Below, in pieces: positions 8,435 through 11,181 of a stretch of 11,181 nt of DNA; positions within the stretch are counted from its first letter, which is position 1; each line of letters starts with the position of its first letter. The notes under the pieces are model-generated. The model worked only from the letters and a program-made list of their open reading frames with translations, made no database searches and was not told the origin of the DNA. Source of the stretch: Lysobacteraceae bacterium (GTDB lineage Bacteria > Pseudomonadota > Gammaproteobacteria > Xanthomonadales > Xanthomonadaceae); the NCBI GenBank assembly GCA_028293685.1, contig JAQGOI010000322.1, positions 1 to 11,181 of the forward strand. Direction: 5' to 3'. The position numbers and the translations under genes are program-made.

Positions 8435-8806
8435 GTGACGACGCATTGTCGTTGCGGCTGCAACGATCCACGCGGCGATATGACACATGCGATCGTCGCC
8501 GCGCTGGCAATCGATGACTTCGACGCCGCGCTGCAGAGCGGGCTGCTGGACGGCGACGGCTGCCCAAATTGCACCCTGGCGTGCCGGCATTGGCTGCTTG
8601 CCGAGAGTGACGCCCGCCGGTTCGCACTCGCTGCACGGGAGCGCTTTCGGAAGCGCGAGGCACGCATGGCCCGCAAACAGCAGGAGCGTCTTGCGCGCCG
8701 AGCTCCACCGCAGGGGGCGACACCCGTGCTGGCCCCACTGCCACCGGCCGCTGCGGCGGCGCTTGCACGCGCGAAAGAGCGAGCCGCTGGTCGAAACAAA
8801 ACATGA
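8435..8806 (+). CDS. Unrecognised small cysteine-rich protein, coupled to nth
   Basis: I cannot assign this 123-residue protein to a named family. Its N-terminal part has two cysteine clusters, C5/C7/C9 (HCRCGCN) and C43/C46/C50 (CPNCTLAC), with H4 and H52 nearby, which suggests a zinc- or iron-sulfur-binding site. Between them is an acidic, helical-looking stretch. The second half (about 58-85) is rich in Arg, Ala and Glu, probably a long basic helix, followed by a Pro/Ala-rich tail. The start is GTG 8435, seven bases after the hydratase stop. ATG 8480 would remove the first cysteine cluster. The stop overlaps the nth ATG by four bases. The tight coupling supports a real gene and hints at a job near DNA or in support of the nth iron-sulfur protein, but this is speculation. 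Confidence 0.75.
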   Translation: MTTHCRCGCNDPRGDMTHAIVAALAIDDFDAALQSGLLDGDGCPNCTLACRHWLLAESDARRFALAARERFRKREARMARKQQERLARRAPPQGATPVLAPLPPAAAAALARAKERAAGRNKT

Positions 8807-9498
8807 GCGCACAGCCGCCGGTTCGACGCCGCGGGTCACGCCTGCGCCCTGACGAAGTGCTGGAACTCTTCGCGCGGCTGGCAGAACTCAATCCCCGCCC
8901 CACCACCGAGCTGGTCTACACGACGCCATTCGAATTGCTGATCGCGGTCATGTTGTCCGCGCAGGCAACCGATGTATCAGTGAACAAGGCAACACAACGC
9001 CTGTTTCGAATAGCCAGGACGCCACGGAAGATCCTCGCGCTGGGCGAGGACGGATTGAAGCCGTACATCGCTTCGATCGGCCTGTACAACACAAAGGCGA
9101 AAAACGTCGTCGCGATGTCGCGCCTGCTTCTCGAACACCATGATGGCGAAGTGCCGCGCAGTCGCGAGGACCTGGAGGCACTCCCCGGCGTCGGCCGCAA
9201 GACAGCGAATGTCGTGCTCAATACGGCGTTCGGCGAGCCCACCATTGCGGTTGACACGCATATCTTCCGTGTCGCCAACCGGACCGGCCTGGCTCCTGGC
9301 AGCACCGTGCGCGCGGTTGAAGACAAGCTGATGACGGTCGTGCCGGGCCAGTACCGCCAGGACGCCCATCACTGGCTGATCCTGCATGGGCGCTATGTCT
9401 GCAAGGCACGTGTACCCGATTGCCCGAACTGCGTGATCCGGGATCTTTGCCGGTATCCCCACAAAACACCCGCCACGCCTGCGTCGAAGTCGCGATGA
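8803..9498 (+). CDS. nth: Endonuclease III (DNA glycosylase/AP lyase)
   Basis: Nth is a bifunctional base-excision repair enzyme that removes oxidised pyrimidines and nicks the resulting abasic site. The 231-residue protein has the HhH-GPD fold with helix-hairpin-helix LPGVGRKTANV (127-137). K133 is the catalytic lysine, and D151 in VDTHIFRVANR is the catalytic aspartate. The C-terminal 4Fe-4S loop has the exact C-x6-C-x2-C-x5-C spacing: C200, C207, C210, C216. Length is slightly above the E. coli enzyme (211) because of short basic extensions at both ends. ATG 8803 overlaps the stop of the preceding gene (ATGA), so translation is probably coupled. It ends 83 bases before the porin gene, and no terminator is evident in between. 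Confidence 0.97.
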   Translation: MSAQPPVRRRGSRLRPDEVLELFARLAELNPRPTTELVYTTPFELLIAVMLSAQATDVSVNKATQRLFRIARTPRKILALGEDGLKPYIASIGLYNTKAKNVVAMSRLLLEHHDGEVPRSREDLEALPGVGRKTANVVLNTAFGEPTIAVDTHIFRVANRTGLAPGSTVRAVEDKLMTVVPGQYRQDAHHWLILHGRYVCKARVPDCPNCVIRDLCRYPHKTPATPASKSR

Positions 9499-9581
9499 GG
9501 CTTTCGACCGCACTGTCACAATAACGAAAGATTCACGCCCTAGGCTACGCGGCATCCACCCACCGCCTCCAGGGCATCACG

Positions 9582-10751
9582 ATGAAATTGTCTCCCAGCA
9601 CCCTTTCGTTCGCATTACTTGCTGCCTTGGCCGCACCGGCAGCGCACGCAGAGATCGCCATCGACTCGATCGCCGACTCGGAAGTCAGCTTCGAAGGCCT
9701 GATCCAGGCCGACGGCTATTGGTACAACAACGACCTCAGCAGCCTCGATGGAAAAACCGGAGACGGCACCACCAACGACTTTGGCATGCGCCGCGCTGAA
9801 CTGGTGCTCAAGGGCAAGGGCCCAGGCAATGTCGAATGGGTGCTGGGTTATGACGCCAAGGCCAGCAAGTTCCTCGACGTCAACGCCAAATACAAATGGC
9901 GCGGCAACGCCAACAATTTCATCCAGTTCGGCCAGTTCAAGCAGCCCAACAGCCTGGAAGAGCTCTCGTCGACCAAGAACAACGATTTTGTCTCGAAGGC
10001 GATGATCACCAACACCTTCGCGCTCTCGCGTCGCCTGGGCGTTGGCGTCGGCTACGGCGACAACAACTGGGGTGTCAACGCCAGCATCTTCGGCGACGAA
10101 CTGACGCGCAATCTTGCGGAAGGTTCGGGCTATGGCGCCCGGGGCTTCTGGGCACCGATCAACGATAAAGGCAACATCCTTCACTTCGGCCTGTCGTACG
10201 TCAGCTACGACGCGAAGATCGCCGACACCAACGCGCGACTTATCGACACCGCGCGCTTCCGTGCACGCCCGGACGCCGACTTCGCGACGCGCCTGATCGA
10301 TACCGGCAAGCTCACCAATACCACCAGCATTTCCACGGTGGGTGGCGAGGCAATGTGGGTCAAGGGTCCGTTCAAGCTGCAAACCGAATACATGAAGACC
10401 GAGGCCAAGCGCTCGGCGGGCTTCGACAACTTCACCGGCAGCGGCGGCTACATCAGCGGCGTCTGGAACATCACCGGCGAGACATGGGGTTACAAGGCCG
10501 GCGTTCCCACGACGCCGTTGCCCAACGAACCGGCCAGCGGCATGTGGCAGGTCGGATTGCGCTACGACACGCTCGATCTAAACGACGGACTGATCCAGGC
10601 GGGCAAGATGAACACCGTGACCGCCGGCATCAACTGGTACTGGCGCTCCAACTTCAAGTTCATGCTGAACTACGTCAAGGTCAACAGCACGAAGCTCGGC
10701 ATCAGCGACGACCCGAACGTCATCGAAGGCCGCGTGCAGTTCTACTTCTGA
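9582..10751 (+). CDS. Phosphate-type outer membrane porin (OprO/OprP family)
   Basis: The 389-residue protein begins with a signal peptide (1-23, ending AHA) and continues as an outer-membrane beta-barrel: alternating polar/hydrophobic strands, many Gly/Asn/Tyr/Trp residues, and a terminal phenylalanine (RVQFYF) as required for barrel insertion. Features such as FGMRRAELVLKGK (67-79), QFGQFKQPNSLEEL (115-128 region) and FALSRRLGVGVGY are typical of porin O/P, trimeric channels selective for phosphate or polyphosphate. The position just ahead of pstS supports phosphate uptake as its job. A weak AGGG binding site (9571-9574) precedes the ATG by seven bases. The 83-base upstream gap holds one Pho-like half-site CTGTCAC (9513-9519) but not a full Pho box. 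Its own terminator follows at 10776-10802. Confidence 0.9.
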   Translation: MKLSPSTLSFALLAALAAPAAHAEIAIDSIADSEVSFEGLIQADGYWYNNDLSSLDGKTGDGTTNDFGMRRAELVLKGKGPGNVEWVLGYDAKASKFLDVNAKYKWRGNANNFIQFGQFKQPNSLEELSSTKNNDFVSKAMITNTFALSRRLGVGVGYGDNNWGVNASIFGDELTRNLAEGSGYGARGFWAPINDKGNILHFGLSYVSYDAKIADTNARLIDTARFRARPDADFATRLIDTGKLTNTTSISTVGGEAMWVKGPFKLQTEYMKTEAKRSAGFDNFTGSGGYISGVWNITGETWGYKAGVPTTPLPNEPASGMWQVGLRYDTLDLNDGLIQAGKMNTVTAGINWYWRSNFKFMLNYVKVNSTKLGISDDPNVIEGRVQFYF

Positions 10752-10775
10752 TCCGTAATTGTAGATAGCCAAAAT

Positions 10776-10802
10776 GGCGCGACCTGGTTCGCGCCCTTTT
10801 TT
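10776..10802 (+). terminator. Intrinsic terminator of the porin gene
   Basis: GGCGCGA (10776-10782), a six-base loop and TCGCGCC (10789-10795) make a perfect 7-bp stem, followed after one C by six T residues (10797-10802). It lies 24 bases after the porin stop codon and separates porin transcription from pstS. Confidence 0.9.
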
Positions 10803-10829
10803 ATTGCATTCGGCCAGACGGACCCAGCG

Positions 10830-10877
10830 CTGTCATCCAGCTGTCATCCGCACATGGTGCTGTCATCGCGTCGTTAT
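10830..10877 (+). promoter_or_regulatory. Double Pho box (PhoB binding sites) upstream of pstS
   Basis: CTGTCAT at 10830-10836 and 10841-10847 are spaced by exactly 11 bases, giving CTGTCATCCAGCTGTCAT, a near-perfect Pho box. A second box follows: CTGTCAT at 10860-10866 with the degenerate half-site TCGTTAT 11 bases on (10871-10877). The two boxes are 30 bases apart, close to three helical turns. PhoB, phosphorylated under phosphate starvation, binds such direct repeats and replaces a normal -35 element. The site lies about 48 bases ahead of the pstS start. A -10 would be expected near 10882-10890; only weak candidates are there. Confidence 0.88.
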
Positions 10878-10924
10878 CCAATACGACGATCCGCCAAGAC
10901 CCATCAAATTCCAGGAGAACATCC

Positions 10925-11181
10925 GTGTTCAACACGTTCAAATTCAGTGCCGCTGTCCTGATCGCGACCGCTCTTGTCGGCAGCGCGCAAGCCGCGGATG
11001 TCACCGGCGCAGGTTCTTCCTTCGTCTACCCCGCAATGTCCAAATGGTCGGCCGATTACAACAAAGCGACCGGCAAACAGATCAACTACCAATCCATCGG
11101 GTCAGGTGGTGGTATCGCCCAGATCAAAGCGGCAACCGTCGATTTTGGCGCTTCAGACGCGCCAATGAAGCCCGATGATCT
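10925..11181 (+). CDS. pstS: Phosphate ABC transporter periplasmic binding protein PstS (3' end cut by window)
   Basis: The first 85 codons encode a signal peptide (1-23, ending SAQA) followed by DVTGAGSSFVYPAMSKW and INYQSIGSGGGIAQIK, with FGASDAPM further on, all hallmark PstS segments. The T-GAGSSF and SIGSGGG stretches form part of the phosphate-binding pocket. PstS captures inorganic phosphate in the periplasm for the PstCAB transporter, whose genes would be expected beyond the right edge. The start is GTG 10925, supported by the AGGAGA binding site at 10913-10918 seven bases upstream. No ATG precedes the signal peptide. Expression is expected to be induced by phosphate starvation through the double Pho box directly upstream. 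Confidence 0.95.
   Translation, partial: MFNTFKFSAAVLIATALVGSAQAADVTGAGSSFVYPAMSKWSADYNKATGKQINYQSIGSGGGIAQIKAATVDFGASDAPMKPDD

Noticed and set aside
7654..8799. 381-codon minus-strand frame opposite the hydratase and the small cysteine-rich gene
   Set aside because: It is antisense to a hydratase with both catalytic glutamates and has a shadow-like composition rich in Arg, Gln and Ala.

Overview
This is a GC-rich, tightly packed stretch of a bacterial chromosome. Almost every gene is a recognisable housekeeping or accessory metabolic gene. The gene content (a UvrA next to rplU, an OprO/OprP-type phosphate porin directly ahead of pstS, PCu(A)C and DUF1289 proteins, two crotonases) and the style of the proteins suggest a gammaproteobacterium, most likely of the Xanthomonadales/Lysobacterales. 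That placement is inference, not something read directly from a marker gene. I see no phage, insertion sequence, CRISPR array, tRNA or rRNA, and no sign of recent gene transfer.

Left part (1-3697): the first ten codons of rplU (ribosomal protein L21) leave the window on the minus strand, driven by a good sigma-70 promoter at 97-126. A non-coding region of about 270 bases follows, then uvrA on the plus strand. Its stop codon overlaps the start of a small hotdog-fold acyl-CoA thioesterase gene.

Middle part (3710-7451): a periplasmic PCu(A)C copper chaperone gene (minus) is divergent from an ECI1-type enoyl-CoA isomerase gene (plus). Next comes a minus-strand run of three genes joined by 4-base overlaps: DUF1289 protein, NudL-type CoA pyrophosphatase and SseA-type sulfurtransferase. 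Just upstream of these, in the same direction, lies an exported FKBP/Mip-like protein with a strong intrinsic terminator behind it. Its isomerase domain looks degenerate.

Right part (7645-11181): a plus-strand cluster of enoyl-CoA hydratase, an unrecognised cysteine-rich small protein and endonuclease III (nth) is closely spaced or overlapping. It is followed by a phosphate-type porin gene with its own terminator, a double Pho box, and the start of pstS, which runs off the window. The last section is therefore a phosphate-starvation locus: PhoB would switch on the high-affinity Pst transporter, and the porin would supply phosphate across the outer membrane.

I did not find a clearly new multi-gene system. 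The points most worth a second look are the degenerate FKBP domain, the cysteine-rich protein coupled to nth, the doubled Pho box, and the non-ATG, overlapping operon that starts right at a terminator.
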